NCBI GenBank assembly: GCA_030704615.1
Contig: CM060733.1
Coordinates: 32,180,001-32,244,000, forward strand
Direction: 5' to 3'
Source of the DNA: Takakia lepidozioides
Taxonomy: Eukaryota; Streptophyta; Takakiopsida; Takakiales; Takakiaceae
Length of the DNA stretch: 64,000 nt
A program made the position numbers and the translations under genes. The notes beneath the pieces were generated by a model. It saw nothing but the letters and a program-made list of their open reading frames with translations, did no database searches and had not been told where the DNA came from. Positions 20,534 through 32,748 of this stretch are shown in pieces (within the stretch, counting starts at the first letter, position 1; each line of letters begins with the position of its first letter).

Positions 20534-23218
20534 ATGCACTCGTCCAAACGTCAAAGGACGATAGATGAGAAGGGGGACTCGGCCTTACCCTCGCCTCACC
20601 CAAGTTCTCATTTACTTCTACCTTCTAGCCCGACCTCTCAACATTCTTCTCCTCTGCGACAGTACTCCACGAGGAGTGCCGATATCCAAATTGTACGGGA
20701 TCAAGTAGCTACCCTACAATCTCGTTGCATCTTTGAGGAGGTGCTGCAGCAGCTGCTCGATGCACGAGATAAAGACGTCGGCTTGCAGCCAAGGATAAGG
20801 ATGTCGAGAAATTGTGTGCAGCTCGGGACAAAGCTGTGGAGAGCCTGCAAGCTGAAGTATTATCTGTCTTGCGTGCAGCTCGGGACAGAGCTTTGGAGAG
20901 CCTGCAAGCTAAAATGTCTGTCTTGCGAGCCTATCCCTTACAGAGCAATACCAAGGTGGAGAATTTGTTGAAACAACTCAATACCAAAGCAACTTGCACG
21001 CGTATCTCTAAACTGGAGGGGAAATGAGGACCTTAATAGAAAGAGACACTTCCAGTGCACCCATCCACCAACAGATGGAAACTCTTAATAAAGAGCTGGA
21101 AACCCATAAGGCGGAGACTTCTTCAATGGCCCGAGAACTCCAAGCTCATAAGGCAGAGGCTTCTTCTCGGGCTAACATAGTCAAGGGAAGCACATAACCA
21201 TCCAACAACACTTCCCGCTCTTTAGAAGAGACAGTATCGGCTATCTTGCGGGAGGAACAACAACGGGCTTTACAAAGCCCCTAACATTTGGGTCACTGGG
21301 AAGTTGGGGAACCTGGCAGAGGGTGAGCCCCTTGAAGCGGCAACCACCCTCATCCAGTAAAACCTAGCTCTGCCACGAGGAGCGAGTGAAATTGAATGGG
21401 TTTGGCGTGCAGTAACTTCGAAGCACAAAGTCCGGTTCATTAGATTTAAAAGACAGGGGTGCCAGGGAGAGAGTTCTCCGCTAGAGGCCTCAATTGAGAG
21501 GACATGGCATCTTCTTGAATGATGATCTGACCCCCATGCAATACAATTAATGTCATGCGGGCTCAACTCGAGCAGGTCAACCAAGCTCGAGCACAAGGAC
21601 ATTACGCGGTATACCGAGATGGGAAGGTAATTGTTAGACAACAAGAGCGTTGTGCCTCTACCTCTAAATAGGGGTCGGGGCCCCATGAGACCACCACACG
21701 CTCACATCTAAACATTGGCTCATGGAACTGCAATGGCTCGTTGTGGAACCATCTGCAAGGGCTCTTGGATATCCTTTCAAAGAGTGATATTCTTTTTCTC
21801 TTGGAAACTCATGTGTATAAAGGAAAGGATCCCCCTTTTATTCTTGGTTATAGCTTCCAGTCAGTGACCCCTCCACGCAGGTCTCAAAGGCTCTGGTGGG
21901 GTTGCTTGTTACTTTGCTGATTGGCTTTTCCCATATGTTTGTTATCCATACAAAGATCCATTGGCAAGGTACATTTGGTGTCACATCAAAGGCTACAACC
22001 CTCAATCAAACATTTGGTTTCACATGCGTACAGATTCACCGTATGTTCCCTTGGAAGCGGATTTCTCCCGTCTCTGTACCCCACACACAAACATCTTTTT
22101 GGTTGGAGACTTCAACGCCCCCACAGGCTCACTACAGGCCCCAACTTTCGACCCCACGGACCCTCTGGACATCCAACACTCACACATGGTCTTGGAGAGG
22201 CAAAGCGCGGATATCTCTAGTGAAATTACAAACTATGATCACCATCTACTCAAGTTCTGTGAGATTTAGGGGTTTGTCATCTACAATGGCACGACCAATT
22301 TCAAATCCTCTAGTCATTTCACCTGCCACACGTACAAGGGACAGGGCGTCGTCGACTATCTCTTGGGGAGCCCCAACACAACTCATAGGGTTAGTTCTTT
22401 CTACATCATGAGGTACCCAGATTCTGATCACTCTTGCCTTTCCTTTGCATTTCCTTCCATCTCCTCCCCTGTGAGGGGCTCCTCCACTTCTCTCCTTTCA
22501 CACCCTCGTATTCACTTCAATACCCCCTTCTCTCACTTACACAACGCTAATTATGAAACCTACCTAGCTTCAATCCTCCTCTCCATCTTTGCTCGACCAT
22601 CTATTGATGACAATGCTACCCCATCTAACATACACTATGTGGGACTCAGCCTTGTGTTCCTTTCCAGTCACCCTCCCATCTAGCTCCTCACCCCTCTCCA
22701 CTCGTAGATATGACCTTTCTATGACGAAGAATGCAAAGTGGCTAGACATCACATCAAATCTCTACTCCTAGATATCCATTCCTCTCCACATTCCAAAAAC
22801 CTTGCTCTCAAGCACTATAAGTTCCTCATTAGATCCAAAAAGAGAGCCTACACTCTCAAGCTACAATCTACTGTCCTTGCAAAAGTCAGATTTTCTCGTT
22901 CTTTTTTGTCCTTCCTTAAACCTCACAGAGACCCACTTGCGATCACTGATATTCACGTATGGCATGAGTATGCCCAGTCATTGTATCATTCCCCAAACCA
23001 AACTCCCTCTCCCATAACCTCTAAACCCCTACACTTCTCTCTCTTTACTATAACCAACGTCAGCAAGGCAATCAAGAAGCTGCAAAATGGCAGGGCATTG
23101 ACCACGCAACACCCACTTTGGCCTCATTTATAGCTCACCTCTTCAATGAGGCAGCGCAACATGGCTTTCCAACAGAGGGGACAAAGAGCATCATCCACCC
23201 CTCTTCAAGAGCGGTGAC
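20534..23218 (+). mobile_element. LINE-B, degenerate: coiled-coil ORF1 plus APE endonuclease
   Basis: ORF1 begins MHSSKRQRTIDEKGD at 20534. In shifting frames it gives a coiled coil with an internal repeat (AARDKAVESLQAEVLSVLRA, then AARDRALESLQAKMSVL) and QMETLNKELETHKAE, ending near 21285. ORF2 starts near 21700 with an exonuclease-endonuclease-phosphatase fold: IGSWNCNG (about 21711), LLETH, GDFNAPTG (about 22100) and SDHSCLSF (about 22420) cover the catalytic positions. The linker KKLQNGRAL and the start of RT (HLFNEAAQHGFPTE, TKSIIHP) follow, but the rest of RT is gone. At about 23219 the sequence changes to LINE-A. Many stops and frameshifts show it is inactive. Confidence 0.82.
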
Positions 23219-23357
23219 ACGGTCGCACAAAGTGCTGGGTCTCAGTAAAATTTTCCACTGCAGAGGGATCAACTTTGAGGTAAAAAAAACCATGCTTTGT
23301 CGCGTTATTAGACCTGCTTCTGCAATATGGGTTGATAACTCCAACCATACTGTCCTG
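23219..23357 (+). mobile_element. LINE-A fragment a6 fused to LINE-B
   Basis: Encodes LGLSKIFHCRGINFEVKK, then MLCRVIRPASAIWVDNSN. This matches the post-catalytic RT segment of LINE-A copy a5 (LGLTKFFHCRGV...), with a three-residue gap (LEYGSAI reduced to SAI). It is on the opposite strand from the other LINE-A copies and abuts the broken RT of LINE-B. Confidence 0.85.
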
Positions 23358-24115
23358 AATGGAGCTTGAGTAGAGTATTTTGGTACGCGAGTCACTACCT
23401 TATAATAGCCATTGGGATATCTGATTGTCCGGGACTCATTTCTGCCACCGGAGCTGTGCATCATGTTCTTCTTTTGACAAAGTTGCAACTGTATGCTACT
23501 TTGATGAAAGACCATTCCATCTCTGATGTAGATGGCTGTGGCCTCTCCCCTAGTACCCTCAATGCCACATGCTCAGCTCTGATTGCTCTTCTTAAAGCAC
23601 CTTGTTGTTCCAGCACTCCATCAATTATTAAGATGCATTGTGACAAGTGACATCATATGTGTAAAAAATGGCACTTCAAGGTACATTTGGTGCCTGATAG
23701 GCCCCAAGCTAACATGATTGAATATACAAAGACACTCAATCTCAGTTTCTTTTGCACATTGTCCCACTTTACTCACTCCAAAATTACTAAGTTTGACCAG
23801 ATATCAGTGTGTGAAACAAAAAGAGGGTGACTCCTCTTACTGTTCAGAAAACTGATAGTCACTGGTATGGTGGGTGAGGACTTGAGGACCTTCAAGCTAT
23901 GAATCAGCTACCTCAGACAATGGAAAACATATTACAAGGCCTCATAGACAAAAAACACGGCCATGAACGAGCAGTTACGACATGGGGTCGAGCACAATGG
24001 GTTGAAGTATTTGGAATGTAGAAGATGAAGAAACAGTTCAAACCATCTTTAAAACCTTCACTCTGATTCTTCAAGATGAATGCCCAGCAAGTAGAGCTCA
24101 GTTTCCTGCCAGACC
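23358..24115. repeat. Duplicated flank, copy 2, split by about 625 bp
   Basis: The two halves of the segment at 15997-16135 occur at about 23352-23395 and 24020-24115. The material between (23396-24019) is absent from copy 1. It shows short coding-like stretches, but no domain and no clear terminal repeats. Confidence 0.65.
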
Positions 24116-25431
24116 TGTAGCAAACCGGCCGTGGCCTACGTAGCTAAGGTTTGGGGACAACTTCCAGAAACTTGGGGATCATAGACCGACACTCTGCTGT
24201 TGTGGAAAGGTAATGTCGGTTTGAAGTGATGGTATTAGTGGGCTTGATTGTGATATGTATAGATATGATGTGAGCTTAATCTGCTTAGTTTTTGCCTCAG
24301 CATTCAGATTCTGCTTTGCAGGCAGTTCTCTCGCAGCTTCTACTCCTTCCCTCTTTAGGGATCATTTTTTGGGGGGCTGATTTTCTGTGTTTGCATTGTG
24401 CTTCTCTGCCTACAGCCTGCTAGCCAAGGTTATGATGACCAAGGGCCAAATTCCACTTCCTTTGCTTGCCAAGGGACCAAATCTATAACCTTTGTTTCAC
24501 AATTTAATGCAAGCCAGATGGATATGATGAAATTCCATCAACATGATTGTGCATGTTTGTGAAGCTAAGATTTGGTGCCTCAGTACTACCTTCAGCTATC
24601 TATTTTCTGATGCTTCTCAGATGCTTCTCTACTTCCATAAGATCACCACAACTCTTTGGCAAAATACCACATCACCTCCTGATAGAGGAAACTAGTGACA
24701 CTCTTAAAAACTGAATTTGCTTCATGGCGGGGGCCTACAAACCATCTCAAAGCTCAAATCCACTAACTCTAGACAAGTTACAATCGAGCTCCACTCCATT
24801 CCCTAAAGTTGACAACTCATTGCATGGATGACAGCACAAAACCCCTCCCCCACCTCCTCACAGATCACTGGGAACAGAAAGTCAAAACTTGCAGATTTCT
24901 GTTGAAAAAAACTATTCCAGTGCCACCCATCTTTGTCACACTTCCATACCTAAAGCCTGCCCATTCGATGGTGGTTCTTGTTTCCTGACTCAAAACAAAA
25001 CTTGACTTACAAAATAACTTAAAACATCAGAACCACTATCTGACTAACCTCCAAAGTTGAGAAAGATATAATGCTAATTCATGCTACCTATAAATGTAGA
25101 CTTATAACATGCTCTTACAGTAGTGCAGGATACTACCCTGCCAGAGCTAGTTGTGGTACTTACGAGACTACCGATGTTAGCCAGAACCAACATGCTATTG
25201 TTTGGTATGGTAATAGTTCAAGAGCTGATGGATATGTGATGTATGCTCCACAATCTACACGACACCACTCATTGTGTTGTGAAAGTGAAAGGTTGCAAAA
25301 CGGCTGGAAACCACAGAACCTGCACAGAGTTGAGCTGGAAAAGAAGAGAAAGACCAAGTCTCTGCTTGTGCCCAAAGGACTTGACTTCCATCTGAAGGTA
25401 ACATGAGGGCAATTTACCTTTCAAGTCCTTC
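24116..25431. other. No gene seen; downstream flank of the CacyBP gene
   Basis: Moderately AT-rich sequence without supported coding content. The last few hundred bases are probably the 3' UTR of the minus-strand CacyBP gene. A plus-strand 111-codon frame at 25071-25406 is antisense to that region and is not called. Confidence 0.45.
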
Positions 25432-28285
25432 CTAGAACTTGTCACCAAGCATGGGATTAGTTGGATTCTTTCCTGAACGGGCATCTGTCCAGGCCTTGGC
25501 TATGGTCTTCTTCATTTCATCGTCCCCCTCTTCATACATGTTCTGCACAAGCACACAATGACTTAAATCTCCACCCGTGTGCAAGAGTAGCAGACAGGAA
25601 TGCTTACAAATTGTGGATCCGGTTTTTAACTTGGAACCTGAACAGCTTCCACATAGACTCTCCAAATTCCATATAAATCTGGCAAGTTATCTGTTGACTG
25701 TGAGCATTGCAGATTGGGATACTCAAGCTGCCAACTGCCATCAGGGTATCCAACTCCGATCAATTCAAAAATTACAGAGAGACACAGAGAGTGGAAAGGC
25801 AGAAATGTGTATAGCAGACACATCACACTGACAAGTCATGTCCACCGGAAAACACAAAGAAATAGCAAATGAATGTTCAGCAGCTAGACATTTCACAGGT
25901 TTAGGGTCAATATTTCCAGTGCAAACACATGAAGAAGACACAGAGGTTAATCATCAGGGTGCCTACATACCTTCATCAAGTCCATGATACCAGCCATGGG
26001 GTCCTTGTCTTTGTCTGCTGAAGGCTTGAACTGCACCAACAAACCCACCAGGTTCATCTCCATATTAGTGAAAAAAATTGCCATAACGAAGATGAATTGA
26101 ATCAAGACTACAAGGAGTTTTTCCTAGAGAGATTACAGCTTACAAAACCTAGTCTTTCTAGATTCCATTGCTTTCATGAGGGACGAGAACTGGCCGATAT
26201 AAAATACCAAAGGTGCATGAATGCTTATTTACAGGAGCTTCCGAAAACTGTAGATCTGGTGGGAATTTCAACACTTCGGCCACTACATGAAGAGAATTAA
26301 CCTACGGATAAGTGATCTTCTCTGGCATTTAACTTTTTAATTCTACATGCTAACAAGTTGCATAAACACAACTCTCTGCCTTTCATTAGGCATCAATATC
26401 TAATATCTAGGAACAACCAGAAATCCAAGATGATTGATTCTTCAGACATGTGGGTCACAGTGTTATGTGGTAGCTCACCCGTTGAAGGACAATAAACATG
26501 TAACTATTCAATGATGCCATGGCTGTGTACAATCAATAGAATTCTACATTCAACCCGAGGCAACCCTGAGGGGCTAGGAGACCGGGGGGATTTTGACAAT
26601 AGAAAGACCTAAAGGATTCAGGACATTGTTTAGCTGCTATGGCGCATCACTGTCCACAAAGAATGTTTATTTTTCATTGGAGATGAAAACCTCAATTCTT
26701 TTGAAGGAATGAACTTTACTTACCCAAATAGACTCAATTGAGAGCAGATGAACCGCTCAACCCATCCTTGGGGCCAGAAGAACGAAAACTGGGTTCCTAA
26801 AGGAAATATCACAGCCTCAAAAAGTATTTCTTATGGACTTCGAGGGAAAACACTTTGGATGTACCTTTTCTTCCTTGTGGTGGAGATCCATCCAGTGACC
26901 GCGATCAGCCTTCTTCAGCAACACCATGATGCGCTTTGGCTTCACTACCACTCTTGATTGCTCTGGTACAATTGATTTGTTCAATCTTGGAACACCACAA
27001 CGGTAGTTTTTACCACCCACATCATGGATCTTCAAATCAAATGACCCTGACTGAAAATCAGTAACAGTGTTGTCTGGAGAAGCACCCTCAAGGGAGATAT
27101 AAATCTGTTTCCCCACCAACACATGCCTTTTTCGGAATTTAGCCCAAAAACTGAGGTTATTCTAATACAACAAAATATTCCTGAATCTGGATAGTAACCA
27201 GCAGAATTGTTAGCTTGCAATATCTGCACAAGGATTTCACAAGCAAATAACATCTGAGAGACTGGACACACTCTCACCTTCACTTTTTCAGAGTCCTGGT
27301 CCCAGCTCAAGGTTGACCATGTAGTGTATCGAACCTCAGGAAGAGCCACCTTCTTTTCCAAAGGAGTAGGTTTGGATTGCTGCTCCTTTATTGAGGCTTG
27401 ATGTGCCTGCTAATCCACAGTCAAACTGTTATCGCCTCTCTGGTGGGTCCATATGATTATTGTACCTTCAAAATTCTTTAGAAACATGCATCAATATCAG
27501 ATGCCACACAGGCTCTGATCCTGATTGGTGCACCAGGTTCACTTCAGCAGAATCTAACGAGCTTAAGTTAAGCCAGGTCAAATTTGGTTTTGTGTACATA
27601 TGTAAGGGCCCAGTAAACTCGAACCTTCCCTGGCAGCATATGGACTTCACTCCGTTCGACCGTTATGATGTTTAGCGCGACTATCAACGGACACGGAATG
27701 TGCGACTCATGCACTACACAAGGTCAATTCAAGCCACCGTTTTCAGCAGCATCCCCCGCCACCCATACTATCACAAGCACATATTGCAAACCAGGTTATA
27801 CTTGTATTTCTAGTAACTTCATCCGAAGGTAATCACTATCAGGGCCGACTCTGGCGTGGCAGCGTTGATGATGACGCAAGAAATCTCTCGTGGTATGCTG
27901 AAGGGGAGTCCCCGCATCCAATACACTCCTAAGTTTCAGCTACTATCAGCTCAAACGTTTTAAGGACCAATTACGATCATCACAGAGTTTATGTTGCTCG
28001 AACCCAACCAAAATAGCATGAAGGGACAAGATAACATAGTTTCAAAATCGATTCCATCTCTACCGCATTATTATTAGCAGAAGTAAACTTCAGGAATATA
28101 GTGGCTCAGATAGAAGCTCACACTTAACAGCTATCCCCATATACACAGAGTATTGCGGGAGACGGGGGAGGTACCTTCTCAAGAGTGCTAATCTCTGAAG
28201 AAAGAAGGGACTGGACGCGCGGCCGCTTAGCATCCGCAAGAAGCCGCCTCAACTCGTCTAGGTCGTCCACCAGGTTCGCAGCCAT
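25432..28285 (-). CDS. CACYBP: Calcyclin-binding protein / Siah-interacting protein homologue (CS and SGS domains)
   Basis: There are five exons, read downward: 28285-28175, 27406-27278, 27104-26865, 26030-25971 and 25542-25432. All are phase 0 with GT-AG borders, giving 216 aa (human CacyBP has 228). Residues 1-37 form the N-terminal helical region (LVDDLDELRRLLADAKRPRV, then LLSSEISTLEK). Residues 65-150 are the CS (p23-like) domain: VRYTTWSTLSWDQDSEKVK, IYISLEGA, GSFDLKIHDVGGKNY and RIMVLLKK. Residues 161-216 are the SGS region: DKDPMAGIMDLMK and YEEGDDEMKKTIAKAW. In animals the protein bridges Siah1 and Skp1 in ubiquitin ligation and binds S100 proteins. In plants it is expected to act as a co-chaperone-like adaptor in cytosol and nucleus, by inference. 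No defect is visible. Confidence 0.96.
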
Positions 28286-29599
28286 ATCCCTCACTCACAC
28301 TGCCGGTGGTCAAAGCTCAAATCAATATGAACTGCTGAGAAGTAACGACCGCGATGCAATATGCCAAGACGAAGAACAACCCCCGCAATCAAATCTTGAG
28401 CTCCTACAACTCCAATCCGTGCCCTATCTTATCGCAAATCCCAGGGAGAAGATGGCGGGAAGGAGAGAAACCGTTGAGCCCCCAAAAGACTCTGGAAACT
28501 TCCAGATCTTCCCATGCCCCATTTATAGCTTCTACAATTAGGGTTATGAGTTATGAGATTCTCTTTTATCATCATCCCAGTAGATGAAAACCCTGAACGC
28601 TCAACCGATGATCCTGTAATCAACAGTACTCTCGCCCTTTCACTAACTTTGAGAATTTTAGTGAGACCCAAACCTTGTACCTCTGTTTGTTGGCCCTGCG
28701 AGAGACTCCCCCATTCTGTCTCGTCTGAAATGCACTTCTTAGTACATTCTCACTGCCAGAAAGTAACCATGGAGTATCTATTAGCATCCGATGCGGCCAC
28801 CGTATACAGATTAGCGCATTTCCTTACGCATCTGAAGAAGCCGCAATCATACCAACAGGTGCGAATAGGATCAAGCAGGTGAAACAGAAATCCTGGAACT
28901 ACATCATGTGGGGAGTGAAAGTGTGAGAGTAAATTTCAGCTACAGCAACAAAAGACAATTGGAAGGGCATTTTCACCCACGCGTGCCATAAGCCAACACT
29001 GGTGCGGCCTGTTATGAAGAGGATCGATAATGGAAGGGCATTTTTGTACCGGTCGTTGTGCTTACAAGGAATCTCGTAGGCCAAAAAGCTTCAATCATGT
29101 ACACGCAAGAAATGGTAATAATCTGTAACCTAGAAAAGCTATCACTTTGCTATCCGAACATAAAGTCTGTGCAAGGATAACGCGTATTTTCTTTTCTCTT
29201 GATCAATTCTGTGTGCCTGTGTAGAATTACGCTTGAAAAATCCTTTAGGCCAGTTTTCTATGTACCCTGATTCTCCTCGCTCGCTACACCGTCCAATAGA
29301 AAGGGAGTCTAAATTTCATGGACTCATTGGTAAGCCATCATTCAATTGTCACATCCCTTGCTTTCCTTGGTATTGACATGTCTTTTGTCCATCTCCATGT
29401 TTAATTAAATTTCCTTCTCCCAAGGATGATTTGAGAAAGCAGTCTTTTATTGCTGTAAGACTACCAGACATGTGTAAATTTTTTGAAGAATAAACCTGGC
29501 ATGGCATCATCAACAGATTATGTCCATTCTCTTCCAATCATAAAGTCATCTTGTGCAGTACTGCAAGTGGACCACTCTAAGTTCTTTTTTCATAGTGAG
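28286..29599. other. No gene seen; upstream region of the CacyBP gene
   Basis: The first 300 bp should hold the CacyBP 5' UTR and promoter. The remainder, to the LINE fragment, has no supported coding sequence or repeat. Confidence 0.45.
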
Positions 29600-30060
29600 T
29601 CTACCACTGAAAACTATCATACTTGGCATCTTTCCAACACGATCCTCATAGTGGAAGACTTCAGTGAGAGATTGGGTTCCGCGGAGTAGACTGTGGAATC
29701 TCCCACGGATCTCGTAGTATAGAGGGCAATAGAAAAAGAAAGTATTCTTCAGTTTCAATTTCCCGGTTGTGCCCTGTGCAATCTGGACATAGGCGGGTCC
29801 TCCCGTTGCAGGTTTTCCCATCTGCCAGTCTCTATCCGTAGGTTGTGGGAGCCCACCCTGAACTGCCCCAATGCTCTCAGGAGGGAAGGAGATAAAGATG
29901 CCGAAAGGTAATTGGGCCTCAAGATTCTATCATCCCGGAGAACCAAGAATGTCTCTAGATAGAAATGGAGCTTTGTCGTGAGATTGGGTAGCTTTCAAGT
30001 TCTCTGGACATGTAGTTCCATAAGCTCCCTTCTAATCAGTCTGTTGCGATCCTGTTTGGA
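29600..30060 (-). mobile_element. LINE reverse-transcriptase tail (zf-RVT-like), degenerate
   Basis: The minus strand gives GSHNLRIETGRW, a frame-broken Cys-rich segment (DCTGHN), then FYCPLYYEIRGRFHSLLR. The order LRxETGRW - C-x2-C - H/Y-x2-FxCPLY is typical of the zinc-binding tail that ends many plant non-LTR reverse transcriptases. It is unlike the LINE-A tail and could belong to the LINE-B family. Stops and shifts are frequent. Confidence 0.65.
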
Positions 30061-30878
30061 TGTGATGTCTACTCCTTCTGGATTCACTGGTAATAATGAA
30101 GCAACAGAGAGTCCATTGTGCTAAAAGAAACTGTCCTCTCGAGCATACCAGGAGTGCTTGAAACCTGCAGTTTTGAGCCTAATAGATGTTGCGAGGGCTC
30201 TTGCCACAAGGAAGTGAGCTTGACACCTGTGGCTATGATGGCCCCAGTCACTCTGTGCTGAAGGGCAATGGTAGAGAGAGAGTGAGACAGAAATCCGAAC
30301 ATGATAAATAGAAAGGAACATGGAACTGTATTCTGATTGAATCTGGGACGATGGTGCATCTTGTTAGACTGGACCATGGTTTCAAACCTTGGCTTGCTTA
30401 AAGTTTCATCCTTCGTTTAAAGCAATGCTTTTGAAGCATCGGCAGTTGTACCTCGGTCTCTGTGTCTATGGTTAAAGCTAGCTGTACTCAGCTGCACACA
30501 CACGTTGTTTTCACAGAAAAGTTCAAGATCACCAGACTTCAGACATAAGCTCACAAAGTAGGTCCTCTGGTTGAGAGTTGGTCGAACCCTCCTTGGGTGA
30601 AAGCAAGGCTAGCTGCCATGACACAAGAACAAAAATGTGCGGATACTCACGATGTCGATGTAATTTGTGGAGCTCCATGTCTAGATCACGGGTATTGTTT
30701 TGATGATGATTCAAGGGTTCCAGCCTATATAGACAGAAGTATACAGTTTATGCACCAAGTAGATCTTCTTGTAATCCTGTTTATTAGTAGGAAGAGGCAG
30801 GTCCCATGTGATGTTCTATAGACGTATCTAGGAGCTTTGATTTGTATTTGGTGACACAGTTGGTATGACTTTTGAGTC
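30061..30878. other. No gene seen between LINE fragment and PPR relic
   Basis: It may contain further decayed LINE sequence in its first 300 bp (minus strand). The rest may be the 5' flank of the PPR gene. Nothing further could be supported. Confidence 0.4.
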
Positions 30879-32748
30879 ATGCAGGACAGCAGAGTTGAAC
30901 CAGGCACAATTGGTTGTGGATGTGAGACCAGCAGCAGGGGGAGCACCTTCAGGATCACCAATACATTTAAAAATGGAGCGAGAGAGGGAGTTAACAAGAA
31001 CTTTTCTGGCACCTGTGCCGATGTGAAGACACTATGTAAGGCAGGACGGCTGAAAGAGGCTCTGCACATGCTAAATGAACAAGGCATTGGGCAACGCTCC
31101 CTTACTTATGTCAGTCTCTTGCAGGAATGCATCAATGTGAAAGACCTAATAAAGGGAAAGCAGGTGCATGCCCACATTATCCAGAGTAGGTTCAAGCCCA
31201 ACATCTTTCTACTCAACACCCTTGTCGACATGTATGCCAAGTGTGGAAGTGTGGTTGATGCACGCCATTCATTTATGTTCTCAATGTCTGCACGAACCTA
31301 GGAGCCCTGGAAAAGGGCAAACAACAACAAAGCCCTTTCAAATTCCTAGTGGTCAGAACCACTCACCACTGCGGGCTGCAATATCTCGAAATTCTTTAAA
31401 CAGTGCCTGGTACTCCGATGCATGTTCAGATGTCAAATGGGATCCAACCGTCACCAACTGAAATCAGGAACTGCATCATATATTGGTACAGATAACGCCC
31501 TCATTAACATGTATGCCAAATGTGGGAGTATGAAGGATGCACACATCTGGTACGGAGGCTTTCAACATGTATGAGCAAATGCAACAGGAAGGGGTTATGC
31601 CCAACAGCATAACATTCATTTGCATTCTCAATGCATGTGCCAGTGTAGGAGACCTGGGAAAGGGCAAAGAGGTCCATGCTGACATAATGAAAGCTGGAAT
31701 TTCTTCGTGTATTGAAGTGGAGAACAGCCTTGTTGACATGTATGCCGAATGTGGGAGCGTAAAAGATGCACGTCAGACAAAATGCCTGAACGAGATGTGG
31801 TCTCATGGAATGCCATGATTACAGGATATGCCCAGCATGGCTATGCTGAAGAGGCTTTCAAGATTTACAAGCAAATGGAATTGGAAGGGGTGACACCCAA
31901 CAGGGTCACATTCGTTTCTGTTGTCAATGCGTGTGCCAGTCTAGGGGCCCTGGAAAAGGGCAAGCGGGTACATGCTGATATTAACAAAGCTGGGGTTGTC
32001 TCATATATTAACTTGGACAATGCCCTTGTTAACATGTATGCCAAATGTGGGAGTGTTCACGATGCACGTCAAGTGTTTGAAAATATGGTTCAGCAAGATA
32101 TGGTCTCATGGAATGCCATAATTGCAGGATATGCTCAGCATGGGTGTAGTACAGAGGCCTTCCAACTATTTGAACAGATGCAGCAGGAAGGCTTGAAGCC
32201 AGATGGTATCACCTCTCAAGTGCGATCACAACCACCCTGCAGCTTATGTGCTGCTATCCAACATCTACGCCGCATCTGGCAGGTGGGATGATAAAGCAAA
32301 GGTGAGAAAATTGATGGAGGACAGAGGTGTGAGAAAGGAGCCAGGACAAAGCTGTATTGAAGTTAACGACCAGGTGCATACATTTGTTGCAGAGGATGAA
32401 ATGCATCCACGAAGCAAAGAAATCCATGCTGAACTGAAGAGATTGTCTGGGCAGATGCAGCGGGCCGGCTATGTGCCTGACACACGATTTGTATTGCATG
32501 ATTTGGAGGTGGAGCAAAAGGAGTTTTCTCTTTGCCACCACAGTGAGAGGCTGGCCATTGCTTTTGGGCTCATCAGCACCCCTGCAGGGACGCCTATCCG
32601 CATCATAAAGAACCTTCGGGTGTGTGGTGACTGCCACACTGCCACCAAGTTCATCTCACAAATTGTCGAGCGGACGGTTGTTGTACGGGATGCTAACCGC
32701 TTTCACCACTTCCAAGATGGGGTTTGTTCTTGTGGGGATTACTGGTGA
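30879..32748 (+). pseudogene. PLS-type pentatricopeptide repeat protein with DYW domain, broken
   Basis: The reading frame starts at 30879 with a short leader, then DVKTLCKAGRLKEALHMLNE and clear PLS repeats (GKQVHAHIIQSRFKPNIFLL, NTLVDMYAKCGSVVDAR). Frames then switch repeatedly: a deletion near 31255, an unrelated stretch at about 31325-31450, another deletion near 31545, a shift near 31785, and a further one near 32215. At the last, EGLKPDGIT jumps to [18 protein letters not shown], removing part of the repeats and the E1 region. The end is well preserved: [16 protein letters not shown] (E+), then a complete DYW deaminase with HSE, CGDCH and CSC and terminal GDYW. DYW-PPR proteins edit C to U in organellar RNA. 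The intact family is far longer than what remains, so this copy is a pseudogene. The intact DYW frame runs 32203-32748. Confidence 0.9.

Noticed and set aside
20245-20547. 100-codon minus-strand frame with Arg-Glu repeats
   Set aside because: The repeat is the antisense reading of the (CT)n tract, and the rest is antisense to the copied Pol III exon.
21896-22411. 171-codon plus-strand frame over LINE-B
   Set aside because: A different frame of the same region carries the endonuclease motifs (GDFNAPTG); this one is out of frame with them.
25071-25406. 111-codon plus-strand frame near the CacyBP gene
   Set aside because: Lies antisense in the probable 3' UTR of CacyBP and shows no domain.
28970-29090. 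Possible tRNA gene or SINE head
   Set aside because: No convincing box A and box B pair at tRNA spacing.
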